Source of the DNA: an uncultured Alphaproteobacteria bacterium
GTDB taxonomy: Bacteria; Pseudomonadota; Alphaproteobacteria; Rhodobacterales; Rhodobacteraceae
Direction of reading: 5' to 3'
NCBI GenBank assembly: GCA_902576905.1
Contig: CACGWW010000004.1
Coordinates: 1-64,000, forward strand
Length of the DNA stretch: 64,000 nucleotides
The position numbers and the translations under genes are program-made. The notes under the pieces were generated by a model. The model was not told where the DNA came from, did not search any database, and saw only the letters and a program-made list of their open reading frames with translations. Shown here one piece after another: positions 15,136 to 23,633 of this stretch. The stretch's first letter is position 1, and every line of letters starts with the position of its first letter.

Positions 15136-17878
15136 TTGCATGCCCTCCTTCAACCCTCAGGGGCACGTCCAAATCTAAATAGGGTAGTGTCGCTTGTTCC
15201 ATAATTTTAGAGGCTCTATTTTGTATTTTATCAGTGACCTCTTTATTAGTTTCAAATATTAGTTCGTCATGCACTTGCAATAAAAGGTGAGCATCGAGTT
15301 TAGAACTCTTCAGAAACTCATGTATTTTAATCATAGCTCTTTTAATTATATCTGATGCACTACCTTGGATTGGTGCATTTATAGCAGCTCGCTCAGCAAA
15401 GCCACCGATTGGACCCTTGGTACCAATGTTTGGTAAGTGTATTTTTCTATTGAACAAGGTGGTTACAAAGCCAGTTTTCTTTGCAGTTTCCACCGTAGTA
15501 TTCATATAGTCTCTAATTTCAGGAAATTGTCTGAAATAATCATCTATAAATTCTTGCGCTTCAGTACGAGTAATTTTGAGATTTCTTGATAGGCCAAATG
15601 CAGAAATGCCATAAATTATTCCAAAATTTATCGCCTTTGCTTTTCTTCTGAGAGACGCATCCACTTTTTCGAATGCGACCTTAAATATTTGGGATGCCGT
15701 ACTCGCGTGAATATCAATATTGTTTTTAAATGCATCTTTAAGGCCTTTCACGTCAGCTATGTGAGCCAATAATCTCAGTTCAATTTGGTTATAATCAAGA
15801 CTTAATAGATCAGCTCCTTCTTTGGCTATAAAGGTTTCCCTGATTTTTTTGCCCTCTGTATCTCTTATAGGTATATTCTGTAGATTTGGTTCAGAGGATG
15901 ACAGACGACCTGTGGATGTTCCAGCGAGATTAAAGGACGTGTGCACTCTATCTGTAAAATTATTTATACGTAACATTAGCGAGTCAGAATAAGTGGATTT
16001 CAATTTTGAAATCTTTCTCCACTCTAGGAGATAAGATGCAATCTCAAAACCTTTAGCCGACAAGTCTTCCAGTATATCTGCTCCCGTTTGAAAACCACCA
16101 GATTTATTTTTTTTCCCACCTGGCAAATTTAACTTTTCAAAAAGAACTTCGCCCAACTGTTTTGGTGATGCGATATTGAACTCAACTCCCACTATTGAAA
16201 ATATTTTAGTTTCTAACTCACGCAGTTTTTTTTCAAAAAAGTGCGATAATCTTCGCAACTGCTCCTTGTCAACAGTAATTCCTTTTAGCTCTGCATCTAT
16301 TAAAACCGGGACCATTGGTTTATCAATATTTTGATAAACACTATAAACTGATTGTCTGATAAGCTCTTTTTTTAAAATTTTCCACGCTCGAAAAGTCATG
16401 TCAGCATCTTCAGCGGCATAATCTGCTGCTAAACTTATGGGCACATTCTCAAAGCTAATTTCTTTCTTTCCCGATCCTATAAGATCTTTAAGTTTTATTG
16501 TTTCATGATTTAGAAGATCCTTGGCTATTGAGTCTAAGCTGTGTCTTTGTCGTCCACTATTTAAACAGTGTGACATTAGCATCGTGTCATCAAAAGAATT
16601 TACGTAGCATTTATATTTGTACAAAACTTTAATGTCGTATTTTATATTGTGACCGATTTTTAATATAGTTTCATCAGCCAAAAGTGGCTGGAGTTTTCTT
16701 AAGACCATATTTTTGTCCAGCTGTTTCTTTTCTAACTCTCTATGTTCGGGTTGATCGGTCTGATGTGCTACTGGTATGTAGCAAGCTTTACCGATCCCAG
16801 TACAAAGGGAAACACCAACGAGTTCCGCGGATAGGGTATCAAGTGAGGTGGTCTCAGTATCAATTGCAAAAATTTTTTGTCTCAATATTTCTTCGCACCA
16901 CCTATTAAGATCATCTTCAGTTGTTATTACCTCATATTTTTCTGAAGGTATTAGTACTCTTTGAATCTCTTTGGATGTTTTTGATGAATTCAATTCTTCT
17001 AACTGGGATGAGATTCTTTTTGATAATGTATTAAGTTCCATTAGTTTTGTGAAAACTAGTAATTTGTCGAGATTTAAAGTTGCTATTTCAAGATCTCGAA
17101 AATTGGTATTAATTTCGACTTTTTTATCCAATGTAACAAGCTTTTTTGACAAAATTATTTTATCGATGTTGTCAGAAATCAAATTCCTTATTCTATCCTT
17201 ATCAATTTCTTCATATTTCTTCACTAAGTTTTCTACAGTTTGAAACTCTGAAATCAAGCTAGAAGCAGTCTTTACGCCTACACCTGGCACACCCGGAATA
17301 TTATCCACTTTATCACCAATAAGAGCTTGTACATCTACTACCTTGTCAGGCGTAACGCCAAACTTTTCTCGTACCCTATCAATATCAATGAAAATATTTC
17401 TTATAGGGTCATACATTTTTATGTCGTCCGAAACAAGTTGCATCAAGTCTTTGTCTGACGAGAAGATCGTTACAATAGCACCCTCATCAGTTGCGTTCTC
17501 AGCCAGTGTTGCAATTATGTCGTCAGCTTCATAACCCTTCTTTTCAATTGCTAAAAAACCAAATGCTTCGGTAGCATCTCTTATTAACTGAAACTGTGGT
17601 ACCAAGTCATCGGGAGGAGGGGGTCTATTTGCTTTATAATCTGGATAAATATTGGACCTAAATGTTTTGTCTTTATGGTCAAATACGACTGCAATATGAG
17701 TAGCTTCAAACTCCTTAAGCTCATTTATTAATTTAAAGAGCATATTACAATAACCTGAAACCGCTCCTGTGGGTATTCCATCAGAATTTGTAAGAGGTGG
17801 GAGAGCATGATAGGCTCTGAATATAAATCCCGAACCATCTACCAAAATAAGATGCTTCACAGAGTTAAGATTATTCAC
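15113..17878 (-). CDS. polA: DNA polymerase I
   Basis: 921 aa, full three-domain enzyme for Okazaki fragment maturation and repair. A 5' nuclease domain spans about 1-290 (VDGSGFIFRAYHA, YEADDIIATLA, GDKVDNIPGVPGVGVKTA). The 3'-5' exonuclease is intact (AIDTETTSL with D340/E342, NIKYD with D415). The polymerase domain has LSLDYNQIELR (D695), KAINFGIIYGISAFGL and QVHDELIFE (D871). The start is GTG with AAAGGA lying inside the end of the preceding zinc-finger gene, 3 nt upstream, implying coupling. Confidence 0.97.
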   Translation of the reverse strand: MNNLNSVKHLILVDGSGFIFRAYHALPPLTNSDGIPTGAVSGYCNMLFKLINELKEFEATHIAVVFDHKDKTFRSNIYPDYKANRPPPPDDLVPQFQLIRDATEAFGFLAIEKKGYEADDIIATLAENATDEGAIVTIFSSDKDLMQLVSDDIKMYDPIRNIFIDIDRVREKFGVTPDKVVDVQALIGDKVDNIPGVPGVGVKTASSLISEFQTVENLVKKYEEIDKDRIRNLISDNIDKIILSKKLVTLDKKVEINTNFRDLEIATLNLDKLLVFTKLMELNTLSKRISSQLEELNSSKTSKEIQRVLIPSEKYEVITTEDDLNRWCEEILRQKIFAIDTETTSLDTLSAELVGVSLCTGIGKACYIPVAHQTDQPEHRELEKKQLDKNMVLRKLQPLLADETILKIGHNIKYDIKVLYKYKCYVNSFDDTMLMSHCLNSGRQRHSLDSIAKDLLNHETIKLKDLIGSGKKEISFENVPISLAADYAAEDADMTFRAWKILKKELIRQSVYSVYQNIDKPMVPVLIDAELKGITVDKEQLRRLSHFFEKKLRELETKIFSIVGVEFNIASPKQLGEVLFEKLNLPGGKKNKSGGFQTGADILEDLSAKGFEIASYLLEWRKISKLKSTYSDSLMLRINNFTDRVHTSFNLAGTSTGRLSSSEPNLQNIPIRDTEGKKIRETFIAKEGADLLSLDYNQIELRLLAHIADVKGLKDAFKNNIDIHASTASQIFKVAFEKVDASLRRKAKAINFGIIYGISAFGLSRNLKITRTEAQEFIDDYFRQFPEIRDYMNTTVETAKKTGFVTTLFNRKIHLPNIGTKGPIGGFAERAAINAPIQGSASDIIKRAMIKIHEFLKSSKLDAHLLLQVHDELIFETNKEVTDKIQNRASKIMEQATLPYLDLDVPLRVEGGHAINWFLAH

Positions 17879-17881
17879 AAT

Positions 17882-18049
17882 CTAGTCCTTTGGTGGTTGA
17901 TATGAAAATCTCCGTTCGCAGTAAGGGCAGTCTATGAAATTCTCTGTCTCTTTTATTTTAAGCCATACTTTAGGATGATTGCTTCCTTTGCTATCATCAC
18001 CATTACATGATACAACAATTTTGTTTGTAATTATAACTTCTTTCGACAT
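17882..18049 (-). CDS. small zinc-finger (zf-CHCC) protein
   Basis: 55 aa, MSKEVIITNKIVVSCNGD..., then HPKVW and DCPYCERRFSY. Cys15, His25 and the CPYC pair (Cys41, Cys44) form the CHCC zinc site of the family that includes the mitochondrial complex I subunit NDUFS6. Small stand-alone members are widespread in alphaproteobacteria with unknown or complex I-related roles. It ends 3 nt before polA and probably shares its transcript. Too short for many gene finders, but the motif is unmistakable. Confidence 0.85.
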   Translation of the reverse strand: MSKEVIITNKIVVSCNGDDSKGSNHPKVWLKIKETENFIDCPYCERRFSYQPPKD

Positions 18050-18108
18050 GACAAAATAAATAACATATTTTATGTCTAATACTACTATAAAAGTGAAGAG
18101 TAAATATC

Positions 18109-19053
18109 ATGAGAACAGAATTAACAGAGCTTGGCCTGGAGGTTCAAAACTTACATAAGGTATATAAAAGTGATGATAGAAGTGAGCCAGTTGTTGCCCT
18201 AAAAAATTTAAGCTTACAAGTAAAAAAAGGAGCCTTCTTTGGCCTTTTAGGACCGAATGGCGCGGGCAAGTCAACGCTGATAAATATATTAGCCGGTTTA
18301 GTAATTAAGACATCTGGAAAAGTAAAAATAAGAAATATCGACCAGGATATCAATGTAAGAGAATTTAAGAGAAGTATTGGGGTAGTTCCACAAGAAACAA
18401 ACTTTGATCCATTTTTAACACCCTATGAGAGTCTAGATATACAAGCAGGTCTTTACGGTGTAAGAAAGTCAGAAAGAAATATTAATCAGTTATTAAAAAG
18501 ACTTGGTTTAGAGGGAAAGTCTAATGCTTATATGAGATCCCTTTCTGGTGGAATGAGAAGGAGGTTGCTTATTGGTAAAGCTCTTGTTCACGCGCCAAAG
18601 GTAGTAATTTTGGATGAGCCTACAGCCGGGGTAGATATTGAGCTAAGAGAAATGTTGTGGGATTATATGAAAGATTTAAATGCAAATGGAACAACTATTA
18701 TCTTGACGACCCATTATTTAGAAGAAGCTCAAGCTCTTTGTGAAAAAATAGCGATCTTAAATAAGGGTGAATTAATTGCTTGTAATGATACAAGTGATTT
18801 GCTTGCTAGAGTAAATCTAAAAGTTATAAATATTAAATACAGCAATTTAAATCTAAAGAAAATAAACCTTCCTGATAAAGCAAGTTTAAAAGAGAATAAA
18901 AATCAAAAATTATCCATATCTTATGACAGAAATGAAATTAAAACAGATCAATTGCTTGATTGCTTAAGGTCTCAGGGAATTATAATAATGGATCTCTCAA
19001 CAGAAGAAGCCGATTTAGCTGATGTTTTTAGACTATTGACAAAGAATAATTAG
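18109..19053 (+). CDS. ABC transporter ATP-binding protein (ABC-2 exporter type)
   Basis: 314 aa. One nucleotide-binding domain (about 10-235): Walker A GLLGPNGAGKST, Q-loop VVPQETNFD, signature LSGGMRRRL, Walker B VVILDEPTAGVD, switch His in LTTHYLEEA. The domain type (CcmA/YadG/NodI-like) pairs with ABC-2 permeases that export lipids, glycans or drugs. The C-terminal ~80 residues are a regulatory extension. No permease gene is adjacent, so the partner is elsewhere and the substrate unknown. Its stop is 3 nt from that of the convergent kinase gene. Confidence 0.88.
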   Translation: MRTELTELGLEVQNLHKVYKSDDRSEPVVALKNLSLQVKKGAFFGLLGPNGAGKSTLINILAGLVIKTSGKVKIRNIDQDINVREFKRSIGVVPQETNFDPFLTPYESLDIQAGLYGVRKSERNINQLLKRLGLEGKSNAYMRSLSGGMRRRLLIGKALVHAPKVVILDEPTAGVDIELREMLWDYMKDLNANGTTIILTTHYLEEAQALCEKIAILNKGELIACNDTSDLLARVNLKVINIKYSNLNLKKINLPDKASLKENKNQKLSISYDRNEIKTDQLLDCLRSQGIIIMDLSTEEADLADVFRLLTKNN

Positions 19054-19056
19054 AAG

Positions 19057-20046
19057 CTAACTCATAATCACGCTTTTCAAACTATTTTCTACCCTAGGAC
19101 CATAAACTTTTAGCACTTCACCGGCAATAACATTCCCAAAAGCAGCACACTTTTCAAAGGGAAAATTTCTAGAAAGTCCATATAAAAATCCTGCAGCAAA
19201 ACTATCGCCCGCTCCCGTGGTATCGACTGCAGCTACTTTGTTTGTTGAAATTTCGCTTGTAGATGACCCATGAAACAAAGTAGCTCCCTTTTCTGCACAA
19301 GTGCAGGCCACGCAACTTATGGAGTCATCAATAAATTCTTTGGCCTTTTTAATATCATCAATTTGGTAAAGCGATTTTAATTCATCTTCATTACAAAACA
19401 CCATGTCTGCGGACACATTCAAGAGATAGATAAAATCAGACCGATGTCGATCAACACAAAAACTGTCAGAGAGTGTAAGGGCAATTTTTGTTTTATTTTT
19501 TTTTGCAATTTCGATAGCTTTATAAAAAGCCTTTTTACTTTTTTGCCCATCAAATCGATATCCTTCGAGATACAACCATTCACTTTGGGCAATTAGCTCT
19601 TCATCTATATCAATATCGGTGAGAAATTCTGTAGCTCCCAGATAAGTGTTCATTGTCCTTTCTTTATCAGGCGTGATTAAAACAATGCATTTACCAGTTG
19701 ATTCAGTATAACCTTTATCTAGAAATTCCGTATTATAAAATATTGAGTTGTCTAACAAATCTTTTTTGAATAACTCACCTTTAGGATCATCAGCAATTTT
19801 TCCTATATAACCGGTTTTTAAACCTAGCTTTGCCAGAGTTGAAATTGTATTGGCTGCAGATCCACCCGCAGTTTCTTTGATTGGTTGAACTAATTTTAAA
19901 ATATTATTTGATCTTTCCCTGGAGACTAGATTCATAACTCCTTTCGAAATTCCTTCCTGGCTAAGAAACTGGTCGGGCACCTCGCACACGAGATCTAGCA
20001 TTGCGTTTCCTATCGCTGTCACGCTGTATTTTTTTGTGTCTATCAT
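19057..20046 (-). CDS. PfkB-family carbohydrate kinase, adenosine kinase-like
   Basis: 329 aa. PfkB signatures: N-terminal ETAGGSAANTISTLAKLG (sugar and lid contacts) and C-terminal DTTGAGDSFAAGFLYG, with the catalytic Asp in GAGD. AIGNAMLDLVCEVPD and GVMNLVS resemble bacterial adenosine kinases of alphaproteobacteria, which phosphorylate adenosine to AMP. Sugar specificity in this family is hard to read, so ribokinase-like activity is possible. It lies 69 nt downstream of atpF and may be read from the same strand. Confidence 0.82.
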   Translation of the reverse strand: MIDTKKYSVTAIGNAMLDLVCEVPDQFLSQEGISKGVMNLVSRERSNNILKLVQPIKETAGGSAANTISTLAKLGLKTGYIGKIADDPKGELFKKDLLDNSIFYNTEFLDKGYTESTGKCIVLITPDKERTMNTYLGATEFLTDIDIDEELIAQSEWLYLEGYRFDGQKSKKAFYKAIEIAKKNKTKIALTLSDSFCVDRHRSDFIYLLNVSADMVFCNEDELKSLYQIDDIKKAKEFIDDSISCVACTCAEKGATLFHGSSTSEISTNKVAAVDTTGAGDSFAAGFLYGLSRNFPFEKCAAFGNVIAGEVLKVYGPRVENSLKSVIMS

Positions 20047-20115
20047 AAGGATTATAATTTTCTGTTTAAAAGGATGGATGATTTAAATAAAGTTAAAAAA
20101 TTTATCCCTAAAGCT

Positions 20116-20724
20116 CTAACCGTAAACTTTCTTTAAACCTTTTTCTATTGACTGAATGGATAAGTCAAATTGGTTATCATAGTCACTACTTGATAAACTT
20201 TTGGATAACTTCATTCGCACTTTTTCAATGCTTAAATCAATTGCGCGACCTTCTATCTCTTCCAAAATTTTTCTTTCACTTGACAGTACCTGTCCTTCGG
20301 CAGAAATGAGTTTATTTCTCATTAGTTTCTCAATATTTTTTTTGGCCATTTCTTCGTCATCTCCTGCTCGAGATTTAGCACTTTGTACCATTTGTCCAAT
20401 CGTTTCACTTGTTTTTATATGATCGGCCTCAATCGAGGAAAGAATTTTCTTTGCTTCTTCCAATATTTCTCCAGCCTTCTCAATTTCATTCTGAATATCA
20501 TTAGATCTTTTATCTAAGAAAGCTCCAACAATGGAAGGTACTTTGAAATAGACCAAGACGCCCACAAATATTACAAAGGAAATTAAAACAACAAAATCTG
20601 TATTATTTAAACTAATTAATTTTTTTGAGCCAGCAGCATAACTCACCCCATACGAAAGGGCCAAAGCTAGAAGCGTTATCTGTAAAGCTTTAATGTTTAA
20701 TCTGAGTTGCCTGAATATTTTCAT
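20116..20724 (-). CDS. atpF: ATP synthase F0 subunit b
   Basis: 202 aa. An N-terminal leader-like segment, then a membrane segment (FVVLISFVIFVGVLVYF, ~45-61), then the long charged helix of the peripheral stalk (NDIQNEIEKAGEILEEAKKI...). Pairs with the b' subunit 5 nt upstream. The N-terminal extension before the membrane helix is longer than in E. coli b, as is common in alphaproteobacteria. Confidence 0.93.
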   Translation of the reverse strand: MKIFRQLRLNIKALQITLLALALSYGVSYAAGSKKLISLNNTDFVVLISFVIFVGVLVYFKVPSIVGAFLDKRSNDIQNEIEKAGEILEEAKKILSSIEADHIKTSETIGQMVQSAKSRAGDDEEMAKKNIEKLMRNKLISAEGQVLSSERKILEEIEGRAIDLSIEKVRMKLSKSLSSSDYDNQFDLSIQSIEKGLKKVYG

Positions 20725-20729
20725 TTAAT

Positions 20730-21200
20730 CTACTTTCCTCTGGAAATCTTACTAATTATTTCGGATGCTAATTCTTCTGAAATTTTTTCAATTGCAGCCT
20801 CAGAACCATCTCTAAGCTCTTTCAACCTTCCTTCTGCTTCACTTATAAGTTGAGCAGTAGCAATTTTACTATCCTCTAATGCTGAGGCCATTTGTTCTTT
20901 GATATTGTGTCCACTAGCATTCATAATTTCATCACATTGGGACTTAGCTTTTTGAAGTTCCTCTTCAATTTGTTTCTCTATCTCACTCACTCTTAACCTA
21001 ATTTCTTCAGCTTTTGCTATATTTCCATCAATAATTTTTCTTCGATTTGCAAAAATATCCTCCATTCTTGGAATAATAAATAGCTTTACAATGGCGAACA
21101 AAACCACGCAAAAAACAACCAACCAAAATATTTGGTTGGGGAAGGTGGAGAAATCCAGTTGAGGCATTCCCACCGCGCTGTTATCTGAATTGGAAGCCAT
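20730..21200 (-). CDS. atpG: ATP synthase F0 subunit b'
   Basis: 156 aa. PQLDFSTFPNQIFWLVVFCV is the typical b' opening with a single membrane helix, followed by a charged coiled coil (RIIDGNIAKAEEIRLRVSEI region). With b it makes a heterodimeric stator, the arrangement of alphaproteobacteria and photosynthetic bacteria. Order c - b' - b is conserved. Confidence 0.93.
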   Translation of the reverse strand: MASNSDNSAVGMPQLDFSTFPNQIFWLVVFCVVLFAIVKLFIIPRMEDIFANRRKIIDGNIAKAEEIRLRVSEIEKQIEEELQKAKSQCDEIMNASGHNIKEQMASALEDSKIATAQLISEAEGRLKELRDGSEAAIEKISEELASEIISKISRGK

Positions 21201-21217
21201 TTAGAATTAGTATTTGG

Positions 21218-21457
21218 TTACATTGCATACATGAGCAGTAATGCAACTAAAAAGCTAAAAATCCCTAAAGCTTCTGCAAATGCGATACCGATAAACATTG
21301 TAGCAGTCTGACCAGAAGCAGCGCTTGGGTTTCTTAGTGCTCCCGAAAGGAAATTCCCTACCACGTGTCCAACTCCTATCGCTGCTCCGCCCATTCCTGT
21401 ACAGGCTAGACCCGCTCCTATAAGCTTTCCCATTTCTACTAAGTTTCCATCAACCAT
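21218..21457 (-). CDS. atpE: ATP synthase F0 subunit c
   Basis: 79 aa, two-helix hairpin. Helix 1 is glycine-rich ([20 protein letters not shown]), the polar loop is RNPSA, and helix 2 holds the ion-binding Glu62 (AFAEALGIF). No Gln/Ser sodium-site pattern is seen, so proton coupling is expected. Forms the rotor ring. Confidence 0.97.
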   Translation of the reverse strand: MVDGNLVEMGKLIGAGLACTGMGGAAIGVGHVVGNFLSGALRNPSAASGQTATMFIGIAFAEALGIFSFLVALLLMYAM

Positions 21458-21484
21458 AATATTGCTCCTTTTAAAAAATTATAA

Positions 21485-22228
21485 TTAGTGACCCGGATGC
21501 AAAGCATCATTTAAATAAACACAAGTTAATATAGTAAACACATACGCCTGTATTACTACAACAAGCATTTCTAGACCGTAAACTGCTGTAATCGCGAATA
21601 TAGGCGCTACTGCGCCTAGTCCCAAGGCCCCAGCAAAGCCTGCAAATACCTTTATCACTGCGTGTCCAGCCATCATATTACCAGCGAGTCTGATAGAGTG
21701 GCTCACGGGTCTCACAAAATATGAAATCACTTCTATTATTAGAAGTATTGGCCTTAAAGCTAAAGGGGCACTACTTATCCAAAACAGACTTAAAAATCCT
21801 AGCCCATTCTTTACAAAGCCGATTATTGTTACTGCAATAAATACGGAAAGTGCAAGAAATCCTGTTACAGCGATATGGCTGGTGTAGGTGAAACTGTAAG
21901 GTAATAGGCCCAGAACATTCCCAAACAATATTAGAATAAAAAGTGTAAATATGTAGGGGAAGTATCTCAGCCCTTCCTGTCCTGCTATATCGATAATCAT
22001 ATCTCTAATGAAGAAATACATTAGCTCGGCAATAGACTGTAGCCGACCAGGAACCAACTGATGCTTTCGTGATCCGTAAATAAAGACGAATGAGATGGAC
22101 ACCAGACTTATCAACATCCATAACGCTTGGTTTGTAAAAGAAAACCATTCCAGGCTGTCTCCTGTGAGAATAGGGTCGATGATGAATTGATCCATCGGGT
22201 GAATATTAAAAGCTGACTGTTTTTCCAT
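21485..22228 (-). CDS. atpB: ATP synthase F0 subunit a
   Basis: 247 aa, about six membrane segments. The essential Arg lies in [14 protein letters not shown], and [14 protein letters not shown] matches the family. Provides the proton half-channels against the c ring. Confidence 0.97.
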   Translation of the reverse strand: MEKQSAFNIHPMDQFIIDPILTGDSLEWFSFTNQALWMLISLVSISFVFIYGSRKHQLVPGRLQSIAELMYFFIRDMIIDIAGQEGLRYFPYIFTLFILILFGNVLGLLPYSFTYTSHIAVTGFLALSVFIAVTIIGFVKNGLGFLSLFWISSAPLALRPILLIIEVISYFVRPVSHSIRLAGNMMAGHAVIKVFAGFAGALGLGAVAPIFAITAVYGLEMLVVVIQAYVFTILTCVYLNDALHPGH

Positions 22229-22242
22229 CTATTTATGTATCA

Positions 22243-22536
22243 TCAGTTGTTTGTTTCATTCATTTTTTTTGCTGTAGCTATCATTGTTTTAACTCCAGCC
22301 ATAAAGCCAAGTAGAGAAAATACTATCAAAAATATGGGTTCACTCCCTACGACATAATCGAGTGCCATTCCCAAGCTCACCCCTAAAATCATTCCTGTGA
22401 CAAGCTCAATTACCATTCTCCACCCGTCGTTTTGGACTTTCAGCCGTTTGGGCCTATTTTCCTTCTTTTTAGACTTAAATTCCTCTATTTTTCTATCCAA
22501 TTGATCCAAATATTCTTTTTTGGAGGATTCATTCAT
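22243..22536 (-). CDS. atpI: ATP synthase protein I
   Basis: 97 aa. A charged N-terminus is followed by two membrane helices (MVIELVTGMILGVSLGMALD; FLIVFSLLGFMAGVKTM). AtpI assists c-ring assembly or ion supply and leads F0 operons. The F1 genes are not here, as is usual where F0 and F1 operons are split. Confidence 0.92.
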   Translation of the reverse strand: MNESSKKEYLDQLDRKIEEFKSKKKENRPKRLKVQNDGWRMVIELVTGMILGVSLGMALDYVVGSEPIFLIVFSLLGFMAGVKTMIATAKKMNETNN

Positions 22537-22570
22537 CGTAAATTTGCTTCGTATTTTTAACTAACTGAAC

Positions 22571-22597
22571 GTTATAAACACATGTAACTCTAGTCAA
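22571..22597 (-). promoter_or_regulatory. candidate promoter of F0 operon
   Basis: Minus strand TTGACT (22597-22592), 15-nt spacer, TATAAC (22576-22571), 34 nt before the atpI ATG. The hexamers are good but the spacer is short. Confidence 0.4.
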
Positions 22598-22611
22598 CCC
22601 TAATTTAAGAG

Positions 22612-23187
22612 TTACATACACTTTTTAAGTTGCTTATCGAATATTTTTTTACTAAGTGCCGTTTTTTTTGCCACCACTAACAGAGCTTTTTTAGTTTTGT
22701 ACGCTCCTGTTTTAAATCCTGCCTGACCTTGGTGATAGGCAAGATATTGAAGATACGCATTATTTTTTGATATTCCCAATAATTTATTAGTTTTGTTTAT
22801 ATACCATCCAATAAAATTTGTTGAGTGTGCAAAATTAGACCTTCTATGATATTTGTGTCCTGTGCTTTTTTTATATTCTTTCCAGGTCCCATCAAGCGCT
22901 TGAGAATAACCGTAGGCCGATGAAATCCTACCTGAGGGAATGACTCCAAGAAAATATTTCCTTTCAGTGCGAGCAGTGGGTCTGAAGTTAGACTCGGTTT
23001 TTATAAATGCAAGTTGCATTCCTGGGCTGACTCCCCATTTCCTCTCAGTCTTCTTTAACGCAGATCTCCAGCTTTTCTTCTGCTTTATTATTGAGCAAGC
23101 GTCCCCTTGATTCTTTGGGACATTCATGCAGCCAGATATAATGAGATAATTTAAAGCAAGAAAAATGAAAAAAGTTTTTTTTAGCAT
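22612..23187 (-). CDS. transglycosylase SLT-domain lipoprotein
   Basis: 191 aa. Lipobox LIISGC (Cys20) makes it a lipoprotein. The SLT fold shows FIKTESNFRP (catalytic Glu65), SSAYGYSQALDGTW and YLAYHQGQAGF. It should cleave peptidoglycan between MurNAc and GlcNAc at the membrane surface. Ends 75 nt before atpI, which has its own promoter candidate. Confidence 0.85.
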   Translation of the reverse strand: MLKKTFFIFLALNYLIISGCMNVPKNQGDACSIIKQKKSWRSALKKTERKWGVSPGMQLAFIKTESNFRPTARTERKYFLGVIPSGRISSAYGYSQALDGTWKEYKKSTGHKYHRRSNFAHSTNFIGWYINKTNKLLGISKNNAYLQYLAYHQGQAGFKTGAYKTKKALLVVAKKTALSKKIFDKQLKKCM

Positions 23188-23299
23188 AGAAAGTTATTGT
23201 ATTTGGATTGCTAGTTAATTTATTATTATCGTTGTCACTTGTAACTTTTTTAAATTCGATTATTTAAAAGTCAAAGGTTTTGGTCTAAAAGGTTAGAAA

Positions 23300-23626
23300 A
23301 TGCTAAATAGAAATGCAAAATTTTCCATAGGCGAGGTTGTAAAACATCGAATACATCCTTTTAGAGGAGTTATATTTGATGTAGATCCTACTTTTGATAA
23401 TACGGAAGAATGGTGGAACTCTATCCCAGAAAACCATAGACCAAAAAAGGATCAACCATTTTACCACCTTTTGGCTGAGAACGATTCAAGTTACTATATC
23501 GCCTACGTGTCTGAACAAAACTTACTCTACGATGACAGCGGAGAACCAATTGGACACCCTGAGGTGAAGCAACTATTTGGTAGCTTGTCTGAAGGAAGAT
23601 ACCTCTTATCTGATATAATGCATTGA
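23300..23626 (+). CDS. hspQ: heat shock protein HspQ
   Basis: 108 aa. KFSIGEVVKHRIHPFRGVIF, FDVDPTF and PFYHLLAENDSSYYIAYVSE are diagnostic of HspQ (YccV). It binds hemimethylated DNA in E. coli and serves as a Lon specificity enhancer. AAAGG lies 7 nt before the ATG. I see no sigma-32-type promoter in the 112-bp spacer. Its stop is 7 nt from that of the convergent GGT-like gene. Confidence 0.93.
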   Translation: MLNRNAKFSIGEVVKHRIHPFRGVIFDVDPTFDNTEEWWNSIPENHRPKKDQPFYHLLAENDSSYYIAYVSEQNLLYDDSGEPIGHPEVKQLFGSLSEGRYLLSDIMH

Positions 23627-23633
23627 TAGCTAA

